Shown here one piece after another: positions 1 to 7,238 of a stretch of 10,698 bases of DNA. Below the pieces are notes generated by a model, which was given only the letters and a program-made list of their open reading frames with translations, was not told the origin of the DNA and searched no databases. Source of the stretch: UBA9547 sp044349205 (lineage in GTDB: Bacteria > Bacteroidota > Bacteroidia > Cytophagales > UBA9547). The stretch spans positions 1 through 10,698 of the forward strand of contig JBIKRJ010000068.1 in the NCBI GenBank assembly GCA_044349205.1, given 5' to 3'. The stretch's first letter is position 1; each line of letters starts with the position of its first letter. The translations under genes and the position numbers were made by a program.

Positions 1-2
1 AA

Positions 3-398
3 CAAAACCAGTTGCTAAGCCCAAATTTTCAAGGCAATGCCTTGGTTTCGTACACAATACCCTACCTACATGTGGCCATCGACTACACCTCTCAGGTTTA
101 CAGCCCCATGAAGCTGCCCGTATATCCCAACGATTACCGACCGGCTTTTTCGCCTTGGTTTAGTTTTCACAACGTGCAGATTTCAAAAAACCACCACCAT
201 AGCACTTACTACATAGGGATTAAAAATATTTTCGATTTTGTTCCCCAAAATCCAATTCTGAGGCCATTTGATCCATTCGACAAAAATGTAAATGACCCCC
301 TAAACAATCCCAACAACTACACTTTTGACCCCAATTACAACTATGCGCCCCTTCAGGGAATAAGAGCTTACGTGGGAATACGATTGGTTATCAAATGA
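3..398 (+). CDS. TonB-dependent outer-membrane receptor, C-terminal fragment
   Basis: The reading frame is open from the first bases of the window (codons from position 3, without a start) to TGA at 396-398, so this is the 3' end of a gene that begins upstream. The 131 visible residues alternate aromatic and polar residues in the manner of amphipathic beta strands. They include a YYIGIKNIFDF stretch, an Asn/Pro/Asp-rich loop (FDPFDKNVNDPLNNPNNY) and a final strand, GIRAYVGIRLVIK. That is typical of the last strands of a Bacteroidota TonB-dependent receptor barrel, although the very last residue is Lys rather than the usual aromatic. Such receptors import metal chelates, cobalamin or glycans using TonB-ExbBD energy; the substrate cannot be read from this fragment. 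The HMA-domain lipoprotein 81 bp downstream suggests, by inference, a metal-related role. A TTG at 12-14 is an internal Leu codon, not a start. Confidence 0.8.
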   Translation, partial: QNQLLSPNFQGNALVSYTIPYLHVAIDYTSQVYSPMKLPVYPNDYRPAFSPWFSFHNVQISKNHHHSTYYIGIKNIFDFVPQNPILRPFDPFDKNVNDPLNNPNNYTFDPNYNYAPLQGIRAYVGIRLVIK

Positions 399-430
399 AA
401 ATCGAGGGTTTTTGATTATACCCCTCACAT

Positions 431-463
431 TTTGAAATTTTAGGCTTCCTTTTTTTACTTTTG
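431..463 (+). promoter_or_regulatory. Putative Bacteroidota-type promoter for the HMA lipoprotein gene
   Basis: TACTTTTG at 456-463 matches the Bacteroidota -7 consensus TAnnTTTG, and TTTG at 431-434 could be the -33 element with a 21-bp spacer. The predicted start of transcription lies about 10 bases upstream of the ATG at 480, giving a very short leader. If real, the lipoprotein gene can be transcribed apart from the receptor gene upstream. The region is T-rich, so chance matches are possible. Confidence 0.5.
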
Positions 464-479
464 TAAAAAATCTTGCACC

Positions 480-815
480 ATGAAATACCTTCTATTTACC
501 TCATTATTAGCACTTATCTTCTCATGTTCAAAAATGCAAAACAAGGAGGCCGAATTTTATGTGCGTGGAAACTGTGAGATGTGCAAAGAACGCATCGAAA
601 CCTCTTTGAAAGCGACAAATGGTGTTACAAATGCTGTTTGGGACGTAAAATCGAGTGTATTGAAGGTATCCTACGACAGTACTTTGGTGAAAGAAATGGA
701 ACTACACAAGGCGGTAGCTTCTACCGGCCACGGTACCAAATTGGTAGAAATGAATGGAGAGGCTCATGATGCCTTGCCCGAGTGTTGCAAAGTGGGCGCT
801 AGCTCTATGAAATAA
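480..815 (+). CDS. Heavy-metal-associated (HMA) domain lipoprotein
   Basis: This encodes a 111-residue protein. The N-terminus is a lipoprotein signal peptide: a basic start (MKY), a hydrophobic core, and the lipobox FSC with the lipidated cysteine at Cys16. The mature part is an HMA/ferredoxin-like metal-binding domain at about residues 25-92. Its CxxC motif is GNCEMC (Cys32 and Cys35), followed by an amphipathic helix and a VTNAVWDVKSSVLKVSYD strand pair, as in Atx1/CopZ-type domains. A second cysteine pair, Cys102-Cys103 in PECCKV near the C-terminus, lies outside the normal fold and could add a ligand or form a disulfide. HMA domains bind soft metals such as Cu(I). Membrane anchoring next to a TonB-dependent receptor suggests periplasmic metal capture or hand-over, which is inference. 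The ATG at 480 is the only start that includes the whole signal peptide. Confidence 0.85.
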   Translation: MKYLLFTSLLALIFSCSKMQNKEAEFYVRGNCEMCKERIETSLKATNGVTNAVWDVKSSVLKVSYDSTLVKEMELHKAVASTGHGTKLVEMNGEAHDALPECCKVGASSMK

Positions 816-836
816 AACATTTGCTCCACATCTCTT

Positions 837-896
837 CAAACTATCAAGCATATCTATCTGTTTGATAAAGTTTTAACTGTTTCTTTTTTTAAGGGT
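837..896 (+). terminator. Weak candidate hairpin terminator after the HMA lipoprotein gene
   Basis: TATCAA at 842-847 and TTGATA at 862-867 are inverted, with flanking AAACT and AGTTT that could lengthen the stem past a small mismatch. A T-rich run follows at 881-890. The loop is about 14 nt and the stem is AT-only, so this would be a weak terminator and the match may be chance. Confidence 0.25.
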
Positions 897-926
897 TACC
901 TTTTATTAAGTGGTTGTATGAAGAAG

Positions 927-954
927 TTGTGCAAACTATAAAACCTTATATTTG
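927..954 (+). promoter_or_regulatory. Putative promoter of the beta-helix gene pair
   Basis: TATATTTG at 947-954 is an exact match to the Bacteroidota -7 consensus TAnnTTTG. TTG at 927-929 sits 17 bp upstream as a possible -33 element. Transcription would begin near 960, just before the in-frame stop at 978-980. This limits translation of the downstream gene to a start between about 981 and 1025. Confidence 0.5.
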
Positions 955-980
955 CACTATATTTCATCATTACATTCTAA

Positions 981-2225
981 CTACTAAAAATTGCCTTTCT
1001 TCTATTTCTCTCCTCCTTCTATTTGCAAGCTCAAACAATAAGTCATTCATTACCATTGACTTATTCGGGAAAAAGTAATGTGACCATTGAAAATAAAATA
1101 TTTACTTCGGCTACCAATGGCGTGAACATTTCACTTACGAATTGTTCGGGTTTTGTGATCCGCAACTGCGTATTCAAAAATACTCCAGCCGCCATTTCTA
1201 TTCAGCTTAACAGCAGCAACGATGTTCAAATTTATGGTTGCAGCTTCGACTCGGTCAGAACAGGAATGTATGCCACGAATTGTACAGGGAATTTGTTAAT
1301 TCAATGCAATGCTTTTAAAGACATTATTGGTCCAAAGCCACGTGGTCAAATGGTACAATTCAACAAATGCTCCGGACCAGTAAACAGAATCAATAAAAAT
1401 ATATTGGAACAAACCAATGGAGTGGGAAACCCAGAAGATTTCGTTAATCTTTATTGTTCCTATGGCACAGCTGCCGATCCTATACAAGTTTCTGAAAACA
1501 AAACGAGAGGCGGGGAGCCTAGTCCCTCGGGCGGAGGCTTTATGCTAGGCGACAACGGAAGCCACGACATAGTATCCAACAACAACATATTAGTCAACCC
1601 TGGGCAATACGGAATGGCGGCTCAGTCGGGCTACAACATTACGATGAACAACAATACAATTTTCGCTACTTCGCAACCTTTTACCAATGTAGGATTGTAT
1701 GTAGGGCTACAATCGGAAATAAACGCTGGTTTTGATTGCGTAGGCAATACCATTTCCATTAAAAACAACAAAGTGAATTGGAAAAACAAAAACAATGCCC
1801 AAAACGACCTTTACATTTGTCCTTGTTGCCCTGGCGTTATAAACACAGGAAATACCTTAAGAGCAGCCATTTCTGCCTCTATTGTGTCCACCGTATTGAA
1901 ATTGGACAATACTTGCAACGGCCTGAACCTGAACTGTACTGTTTTGGGTTCGGCATGCCCATCGCTTCCCACTGAAATTGAAGAAGAACAGATTGTCGAA
2001 AGCGACAAAATAAAAGTGACTGTTCAAGAAAATTTATTGTTGGGTTTCAGCTCAGAAATAACCAATTTGCAACTAGCTGATATGAGCGGCAATGTGCTGA
2101 ACAAAATTGAAAACAGTCCTGAAATAAAATTAAACTTGAATGGATTGGCACAAGGGTTATACATACTTGTTTCATGCAATAAAAAGGAATTAAATTTCAT
2201 AAATTTATCTACTAATTACCAATGA
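981..2225 (+). CDS. Secreted right-handed beta-helix protein, putative T9SS cargo, no canonical start codon
   Basis: After the in-frame TAA at 978-980 the frame reads LLKIAFLLFLSSFYLQAQ, an evident Sec signal peptide with the AQ-type cleavage site common in Bacteroidota. No ATG, GTG or TTG precedes it. The first legal start, TTG at 1023, would remove almost the whole signal peptide. The true start could be ATT at 990, or the start was lost by mutation or sequence error, so the left boundary given is the first codon after the stop. The mature protein is rich in short Asn/Ser/Cys/Gly turns (NVTIENKIF, NGVNISLTNCSGFVIRNC, NDVQIYGCSFDS, NNNTIF), the signature of parallel beta-helix rungs. No catalytic site is recognisable. 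The last 70 or so residues, from about 2010, resemble a divergent T9SS type A sorting domain (LADMSGNVL, then LNLNGLAQGLYIL). The stop overlaps the next ATG as ATGA, implying translational coupling. Substrate unknown. Confidence 0.75.
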   Translation, partial: LLKIAFLLFLSSFYLQAQTISHSLPLTYSGKSNVTIENKIFTSATNGVNISLTNCSGFVIRNCVFKNTPAAISIQLNSSNDVQIYGCSFDSVRTGMYATNCTGNLLIQCNAFKDIIGPKPRGQMVQFNKCSGPVNRINKNILEQTNGVGNPEDFVNLYCSYGTAADPIQVSENKTRGGEPSPSGGGFMLGDNGSHDIVSNNNILVNPGQYGMAAQSGYNITMNNNTIFATSQPFTNVGLYVGLQSEINAGFDCVGNTISIKNNKVNWKNKNNAQNDLYICPCCPGVINTGNTLRAAISASIVSTVLKLDNTCNGLNLNCTVLGSACPSLPTEIEEEQIVESDKIKVTVQENLLLGFSSEITNLQLADMSGNVLNKIENSPEIKLNLNGLAQGLYILVSCNKKELNFINLSTNYQ

Positions 2226-4129
2226 AAAAGTATGTATACATAGCCCTGCTATCTGGGGTTTTTTGTCAAAATGGTTTTGCCCAATCGTGGCGAAGCATCT
2301 ATTATCCTACCAACTGGACACCTCCAAAAACAAAAGATTTCTACATAGATGCCTTTCTACAAGACTACTCCTATGCAGGCTATAAGCGCGGAGAAGTCGA
2401 TTTTGCATTGCCCAACTTAAAGATTTTCGATGTATCCAAAACGCCATACAATGCCGACAAAACAGGTAACCAAGATGCCACAGCTGCCATTCAGAAAGCA
2501 ATCGACGACGCCCAAACAAACAATGCCGGTATTGTGTACCTGCCCACTGGAACTTACAAAATAAATCCTGGCACCAACACTCAGGCGCTGCGCATTTCTA
2601 AAAGCAACATTTACTTAAAAGGAGACGGCATTGGCAAAACATTTATCCTGAACAACACCACACAAATGAATAACAAATCTATCATTCGTGTTTCAGGATC
2701 GGCATCTTGGACCAGTATTCCTACCACAAAAGCCCTTCTTACCGCCGATGTGATGAACCCCGTGAATGTGCTGCCTGTCAACAATCCTTCTTTGTTCAAA
2801 GTGGGCGATATAGTAATGGTAAGAAACGAGGTAGGTGACCCCTGGTTTACCGAACACAAAGAGACCGATTGGATTGGCTTTGGTTCTAATTTAAGAGGCC
2901 TGATGTATTGTAGATACATCACAGGAATAGATGTAGCCAAAAAAACCATTACGCTAGATGTGCCCTTGCGTTATGCACTAAAAACTAGGGATGCTGCCTG
3001 CGTTTTCCCCATCAGTGGCATGATAAGTGAAGTAGGTTTGATGGATTTTTCTATTGGCAATATCCAAAATCCTGCCACAAGCGGCTTTGGCGAAAATGAC
3101 TACACCACCAATGGTACAGCCGCCTTCAATTGCCATGCCTCGTATGTCATCAATTTCAATTCGGTGGTGAATGGTTGGATGCAAAACATTTCCACCTACA
3201 AACCTTCTTCCAACACAACGGGAGCGCACATTCTATCCAACGGTATCCTAGTTCAAAATTCGAAAAACGTATCCATCGATAGTTGCAACATGAGCTATGC
3301 CCAATATGGTGGCGGTGGCGGAAACGGATATGGCTACAGAATTTCGGCCAACGAAGTGTTGATTAGCAACTCTACTGCTTCTTATGTCCGTCACGGGTTT
3401 GTATTTGCAAGCATGTGGTGCTCGGGCAATGTATTTCACAAATGCAAAGACATCAAAACTGGTTTTCAATGCGGCAACACAGGCAATATGACCACAGCAG
3501 GATGGGGAAGTGACGCTCACATGCACTTTAGCCAATCCAATCTGATAGACCAATCTTATTCTGAAAACAGTGCCTATGTGGCATTTTACCGACCTTATGG
3601 CGGCAATCCTTTGCACAATATTACCTCCACTCATTCCACTTTTTGGAATACCTCTTCGGGGGGTAGCCGTGGGTTCTGCGTATGGACACAACAAAGCCGA
3701 TATGGCTATGCTATTGGCACATCGGGGAGTAGCGCAACTATTAAAACAAATGAAAATTCGACAGGAAGTGCTGCCCAAACCGACCCAGTAGATATTTCGG
3801 AAGGACAAGGCAAAGGGGCTACTCTAGTACCTCAATCTTTGTATTTAGACCAATTGAACAAGCGATTGGCCAATTTGGTGACCGATATTGGCTCTGATAA
3901 AGAATTTTTGGAAAGTGGTAAAGAAATATTTGCCCCAAATCCTTTTCAAACTACACTACAATTGCGCCTAATTGGCCCTTATTCCATCTATGACACCGCC
4001 GGTATTTTGGTTGAAAAAGGCAGTTGCAATGGGAATTGCAATGTTGGCGAAAACCTACCGTCTAATCTTTACCTTTTGGAATGGCAAATGGAAGGTAAAG
4101 TGCAAAGATCAAAAGTTGTAAAACAGTAA
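2222..4129 (+). CDS. Pectate-lyase-superfamily beta-helix exoprotein with T9SS sorting domain
   Basis: This encodes a 635-residue secreted protein. Residues 1-20 form a signal peptide ending GFA before QSW. At about residues 70-135 lies the entry motif of the Pectate_lyase_3/right-handed beta-helix family: NQDATAAIQKAIDDA, then GIVYLPTGTYKI and IYLKGDGIGKT. Rungs rich in Asn, Ser and Gly follow to about residue 520, with a YGGGGGNGYGYRIS loop near residue 362 and several Cys residues. The C-terminus from about residue 565 is a T9SS type A sorting domain with the APNPF motif (residues 571-575), the YDTAGILVEKG strand pair and a basic end, KVVKQ. Family members act on or bind polysaccharides (lyase or glycosidase), but I cannot assign the substrate or catalytic residues. 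It is coupled to the preceding beta-helix gene by an ATGA overlap and closed by a terminator at 4173-4212, so the two are probably made and exported together. Confidence 0.85.
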   Translation: MKKYVYIALLSGVFCQNGFAQSWRSIYYPTNWTPPKTKDFYIDAFLQDYSYAGYKRGEVDFALPNLKIFDVSKTPYNADKTGNQDATAAIQKAIDDAQTNNAGIVYLPTGTYKINPGTNTQALRISKSNIYLKGDGIGKTFILNNTTQMNNKSIIRVSGSASWTSIPTTKALLTADVMNPVNVLPVNNPSLFKVGDIVMVRNEVGDPWFTEHKETDWIGFGSNLRGLMYCRYITGIDVAKKTITLDVPLRYALKTRDAACVFPISGMISEVGLMDFSIGNIQNPATSGFGENDYTTNGTAAFNCHASYVINFNSVVNGWMQNISTYKPSSNTTGAHILSNGILVQNSKNVSIDSCNMSYAQYGGGGGNGYGYRISANEVLISNSTASYVRHGFVFASMWCSGNVFHKCKDIKTGFQCGNTGNMTTAGWGSDAHMHFSQSNLIDQSYSENSAYVAFYRPYGGNPLHNITSTHSTFWNTSSGGSRGFCVWTQQSRYGYAIGTSGSSATIKTNENSTGSAAQTDPVDISEGQGKGATLVPQSLYLDQLNKRLANLVTDIGSDKEFLESGKEIFAPNPFQTTLQLRLIGPYSIYDTAGILVEKGSCNGNCNVGENLPSNLYLLEWQMEGKVQRSKVVKQ

Positions 4130-4172
4130 TTCGCTGCCATTTACTCTCTTATAGAAACCTAAGACATTTTTC

Positions 4173-4212
4173 AAAACCAAAAGCCATATTCGGCTTTCGG
4201 TTTTTTTCTTTT
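4173..4212 (+). terminator. Rho-independent-type terminator of the beta-helix operon
   Basis: The stem pairs AAAGCC (4180-4185) with GGCTTT (4192-4197) around a 6-nt loop. After one mismatch it continues with CC (4177-4178) against GG (4199-4200) and A/T pairs. Seven Ts follow at 4201-4207, then C and more Ts. It lies 43 bp after the stop of the second beta-helix gene. Confidence 0.75.
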
Positions 4213-4228
4213 GGCTAATGCACTGTCC

Positions 4229-4367
4229 TAATTAAGTTTAATTAATTGACGATGCTTGTGGGTTATTTAGACTAAAATCATTTAAAATGTCGCTGCTAAG
4301 TTTTAGTATTGCATAAGATGCATTTTCCAGATTTTTCTAAGTTTTTGCCCGTAATCTAAGTTTAGTC
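4229..4367. promoter_or_regulatory. AT-rich leader upstream of maeB with small palindromes and CTAAGTTT repeats
   Basis: The interval between the terminator and maeB holds no gene. It contains a near-perfect palindrome, TAATTAA-GT-TTAATTA (4229-4244), and a second, TTTAG-A-CTAAA (4266-4276). The octamer CTAAGTTT occurs three times (4296-4303, 4337-4344, 4356-4363). The best -7-like match is TAGTATTG (4304-4311), one base off TAnnTTTG, so the promoter is uncertain. The elements could be regulator sites for maeB, but AT-rich DNA yields such matches by chance. Confidence 0.3.
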
Positions 4368-4387
4368 CACAAAACCCTGAACATAAA

Positions 4388-6652
4388 ATGTCCATCATCA
4401 TACGCAAAGAAGATGCCTTGCAATACCATCAGCAAGGACAGCCTGGAAAAATAGAAGTCGTGCCTACCAAAATGCTCAGTTCGCAACTGGACTTGGCTTT
4501 GGCTTATTCGCCAGGGGTGGCCGAACCCTGCAAAGAAATAGCGAATGATGTAGAAAATGTGTACAAATACACCGCCAAAGGCAACTTGGTAGCCGTCATC
4601 TCCAACGGCACAGCGGTATTGGGTTTGGGAAATATTGGGGCTGAAGCTTCCAAACCTGTGATGGAAGGCAAAGGGGTGTTGTTTAAAAAATTTGCCGGTA
4701 TCGACGTGTTCGATATTGAAATAAATGAAACCGACCCCGAAAAATTTGTCCAAATCGTGAAGTCGCTTGAACCTACTTTTGGTGGGGTAAACCTCGAAGA
4801 TATCAAAGCACCCGAATGCTTTTACATAGAAGAAGAGCTTCGCAAGCGCATGGACATTCCTGTCATGCACGACGACCAGCACGGAACGGCCATCATTACC
4901 AGTGCTGCCCTAACCAGTGCCTTGGAAATAGCCCACAAGAAAATTGAAGACATAAAAGTGGTGGTGAGCGGTGCGGGTGCTGCTGCCCTAGCTTGCGTAA
5001 AACTCTACTTGGCACTAGGCCTTAGAAAAGAAAACCTAGTGATGTACGACAAAGATGGCATCATACGAAAAGACCGTCCCAACCTGCACCCCAGCCACGA
5101 ACCAATAGCCACCGACCAGAACATCCACAGCCTAGCCGAAGCACTTGTAGGCGCCGATGTGTTTCTGGGGCTTTCCGTGGGGGGAATCGTGACACCCGAA
5201 ATGGTACAGAGCATGGCTCCCAACCCCATCGTGTTTGCACTCGCCAACCCCAATCCTGAAATTGACTACGAAACTGCGATGGCTTGCAGGCCCGACATCA
5301 TCATGGCCACAGGCCGCAGCGACCACCCCAACCAAGTGAATAACGTATTAGGTTTTCCTTATATATTCCGTGGAGCTTTGGATGTGCGCGCTACCGAAAT
5401 AAACGAAGAAATGAAACTGGCCGCCGTAAAAGCCATCTCTCACTTGGCCAAAGAACCCGTTCCAGAAATTGTAAACAAAGCATACGGCGACGATAAGATA
5501 GTATTTGGAAGAGACTATCTGATTCCGAAACCTTTAGACCCTCGTTTAATTACTGAAGTTTCCTCGGCGGTGGCCAAAGCCGCCATGGAATCTGGGGTGG
5601 CCAAAATAAAAATCACCGACTGGGAAGAGTACAAAAACCAGCTTTTGCAGCGAGTGGGTGTAGATCAAAAATTGATGACGCGCCTGATGAACAAGGCACG
5701 CCAAAATCCAAAACGCATCGTGTTTGCCGAGGGCGACAAGTTCAAAGTGTTAAAAGCAGCCCAAATTATAGAAGATGAAGGACTTGGAATACCAATACTA
5801 CTGGGCAACCGCAAAAAAATAGATTCCATTGTAAAAGAATATAAACTCGAATTATCCAAAAGCATTGTCATAGACCATCACGAGGAAAAAGAAAAGCTGG
5901 CGGCTTTTGCCAACATTTTGTACCAAAAGCGCAAAAGAAAAGGCATTACGCTCGACGATGCCCAAAGACTAATGCAGGAACGTAATTATTTTGGCACTAT
6001 GCTGCTGGAAACTGGCGAAGCCGATGCCTTTATTTCGGGTTCTACGAAAGATTATTCGAAAGCTATTTTGCCTGCACTTCATGTCATTGGGGTAGCAAAA
6101 GGCGTAAACAAGGTGGCAGGTTTGTACATCATCAATTCCAAAAAAGGGCCTTTCTTTTTTGCCGATGCCACTGTAAACATCGACCCAACTGTCGATGAAC
6201 TAGTTGAAATAGTGGGGCTTGCCGCCGATTTTGTGCAAAGTGTGGACGTGGAACCGCGTATCGCGCTCTTGTCATATTCCAACTTTGGTTCATCTAAAGG
6301 CAAGATTCCAGAAAAAGCCATGTTGGCCGCACAAAAGGCAAACGAAGAATACCCGCACCTGATGATAGATGGCGATATTCAAGCCGACATGGCTTTGAAA
6401 CCCCAACTAATGAAGGAAGTATTTCCGTTTTCGATGCTGGCAGAAGAGGGCGCCAACACGCTCATTTTCCCCGATTTGGCTTCTGGAAATATCGCCTACA
6501 AGCTCTTGCAGGAAATAGGTGGTTGCGAAGCTATTGGCCCAGTGTTGTTAGGAATGGCAAAACCTGTGCATATATTACAGTTGGGCAGTTCGGTACGCGA
6601 AATCGTAAACATGGCAACTATTGCCCTTGTGGAAGCAGGTAGCGCAGATTAA
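4388..6652 (+). CDS. maeB: NADP-type malic enzyme fused to a phosphotransacetylase-like domain
   Basis: This encodes a 754-residue cytoplasmic protein, the usual length of the MaeB hybrid family (about 760). Malic enzymes oxidatively decarboxylate malate to pyruvate and CO2 while making NAD(P)H. The N-terminal half carries the malic enzyme signatures: YSPGVAEPC (residues 40-48, with the likely catalytic Tyr40), KPVMEGK (likely catalytic Lys95), the metal-binding NLEDI (about Glu137/Asp138) and HDDQHGTAI (161-169). The nucleotide-binding loop GAGAAA is at 195-200. From about residue 430 to the end is a phosphate acetyl/butyryltransferase-like domain (RIVFAEGD, SYSNFGSSKG, DGDIQADMAL). In characterised MaeB proteins this domain is mainly regulatory, sensing acetyl-CoA and related metabolites. 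Cofactor preference is taken from the family, not proven here. No frameshift is seen. The ATG at 4388 precedes a normal MaeB N-terminus. The gene appears monocistronic. Confidence 0.95.
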   Translation: MSIIIRKEDALQYHQQGQPGKIEVVPTKMLSSQLDLALAYSPGVAEPCKEIANDVENVYKYTAKGNLVAVISNGTAVLGLGNIGAEASKPVMEGKGVLFKKFAGIDVFDIEINETDPEKFVQIVKSLEPTFGGVNLEDIKAPECFYIEEELRKRMDIPVMHDDQHGTAIITSAALTSALEIAHKKIEDIKVVVSGAGAAALACVKLYLALGLRKENLVMYDKDGIIRKDRPNLHPSHEPIATDQNIHSLAEALVGADVFLGLSVGGIVTPEMVQSMAPNPIVFALANPNPEIDYETAMACRPDIIMATGRSDHPNQVNNVLGFPYIFRGALDVRATEINEEMKLAAVKAISHLAKEPVPEIVNKAYGDDKIVFGRDYLIPKPLDPRLITEVSSAVAKAAMESGVAKIKITDWEEYKNQLLQRVGVDQKLMTRLMNKARQNPKRIVFAEGDKFKVLKAAQIIEDEGLGIPILLGNRKKIDSIVKEYKLELSKSIVIDHHEEKEKLAAFANILYQKRKRKGITLDDAQRLMQERNYFGTMLLETGEADAFISGSTKDYSKAILPALHVIGVAKGVNKVAGLYIINSKKGPFFFADATVNIDPTVDELVEIVGLAADFVQSVDVEPRIALLSYSNFGSSKGKIPEKAMLAAQKANEEYPHLMIDGDIQADMALKPQLMKEVFPFSMLAEEGANTLIFPDLASGNIAYKLLQEIGGCEAIGPVLLGMAKPVHILQLGSSVREIVNMATIALVEAGSAD

Positions 6653-6676
6653 TTAGATTTGATTATTACGCAGATT
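6643..6676. repeat. Left CGCAGATT motifs bordering the GxxExxY cassette
   Basis: CGCAGATT occurs at 6643-6650, overlapping the last codons and stop of maeB, and again at 6669-6676. The second copy belongs to an 18-bp stretch (6665-6682) that matches the reverse complement of 7145-7162 at 16 of 18 positions. Together they bound the GxxExxY gene as an inverted pair. Confidence 0.6.
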
Positions 6677-6757
6677 TTTATTTGGTTTTATTTTCAAGTT
6701 TTATGCAAAACAAGCCTTAGCAAAAAATATTTCAACCTTCAAAAATCTGTTTTTAGC

Positions 6758-7168
6758 ATGTGGGAAGATTTTCAGCATAAAGAACTTACAGGTAAACTGA
6801 TAGGATGTGCGATGCAAGTACATTCATTTCTAGGGAATGGATTTCCAGAAGTGGTGTACCAACGGGCTTTTGAATTGGAATTACTACAAAATGGCATTGC
6901 ATTTCAACGAGAATTGGAACTGGACATTTATTACAAAGAACATTCCCAACCCATTGGCACTAGGCGAGTCGATTTTTTAGTAGAAAACAAAGTAATCGTA
7001 GAACTAAAAGCTATTGGAAAATTGGAAGATGGACATTACGCCCAAATCATCAACTACCTGAAAGCCTTTAAACACGAAGTTGGATTATTAATAAATTTCG
7101 GAGAAAAGAGTTTAACTTGGAAGAGAGTTGCGCTATCGCCATCGAATAATAATCTGCGAAATGCTTGA
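6758..7168 (+). CDS. GxxExxY family protein (PD-(D/E)XK-like)
   Basis: This encodes a 136-residue protein of the GxxExxY family, named for its motif, seen here as GFPEVVY (Gly28, Glu31, Tyr34). The following core resembles a PD-(D/E)XK nuclease fold: VDFLVENKVIVELKA with Asp72 and the ExK pair Glu82/Lys84, then a helix with YAQIINYLKA. The molecular role of the family is not established; a nucleic-acid function is suggested only by fold. The ATG at 6758 is chosen because family members start shortly before the KLIGCAMQVHSFLGNG helix. The frame is open further upstream to a TTG at 6659, but that extension is unrelated in character. The last residues, NNNLRNA, are translated from the right-hand AATCTGCG repeat, so the gene runs into the repeat. 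It stands alone between maeB and dsbD, unrelated to both, and looks like an inserted cassette. Confidence 0.8.
   Translation: MWEDFQHKELTGKLIGCAMQVHSFLGNGFPEVVYQRAFELELLQNGIAFQRELELDIYYKEHSQPIGTRRVDFLVENKVIVELKAIGKLEDGHYAQIINYLKAFKHEVGLLINFGEKSLTWKRVALSPSNNNLRNA
7145..7162. repeat. Right inverted repeat of the GxxExxY cassette
   Basis: This 18-bp stretch contains AATCTGCG (7151-7158) and is the reverse complement of 6665-6682 with two mismatches. It lies inside the last codons of the GxxExxY gene. A nearby CTTCAAAATCTGT (7171-7183) resembles CTTCAAAAATCTGT (6737-6750), which lies just before the start codon, giving a further direct pair. Confidence 0.6.
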
Positions 7169-7208
7169 ATCTTCAAAATCTGTGTTCTGAACTTTTTACC
7201 TCATTACT

Positions 7209-7216
7209 TAATTTTG
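7209..7216 (+). promoter_or_regulatory. Putative -7 element of dsbD
   Basis: TAATTTTG is an exact TAnnTTTG match 22 bp before the dsbD ATG at 7239. No convincing TTG -33 element is visible at the usual 17-23 bp spacing. It suggests that dsbD has its own promoter downstream of the GxxExxY gene. Confidence 0.4.
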
Positions 7217-7238
7217 CCTTTACTATCCAATACACATC

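Noticed and set aside
404..426. GAGGG/CCCTC inverted repeat after the TonB receptor gene as a terminator
   Set aside because: The stem is only five pairs with a 13-nt loop and no T-run directly after it, so it is not supported as a terminator.
3248..3808. 186-codon open frame on the minus strand
   Set aside because: It lies wholly inside the beta-helix gene on the other strand. Its product is Cys/Ala/Ile-rich with no domain pattern, as expected for a shadow of Asn/Gly/Thr-rich coding sequence.
4337..4882. 181-codon open frame on the minus strand
   Set aside because: It overlaps the conserved malic enzyme N-terminal coding region. The product is rich in Phe, His and Tyr and matches no family I recognise.
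6659..6757. TTG-started N-terminal extension of the GxxExxY protein
   Set aside because: The 33 extra residues fall in the repeat-bearing spacer and do not resemble the family N-terminus; the ATG at 6758 fits better.
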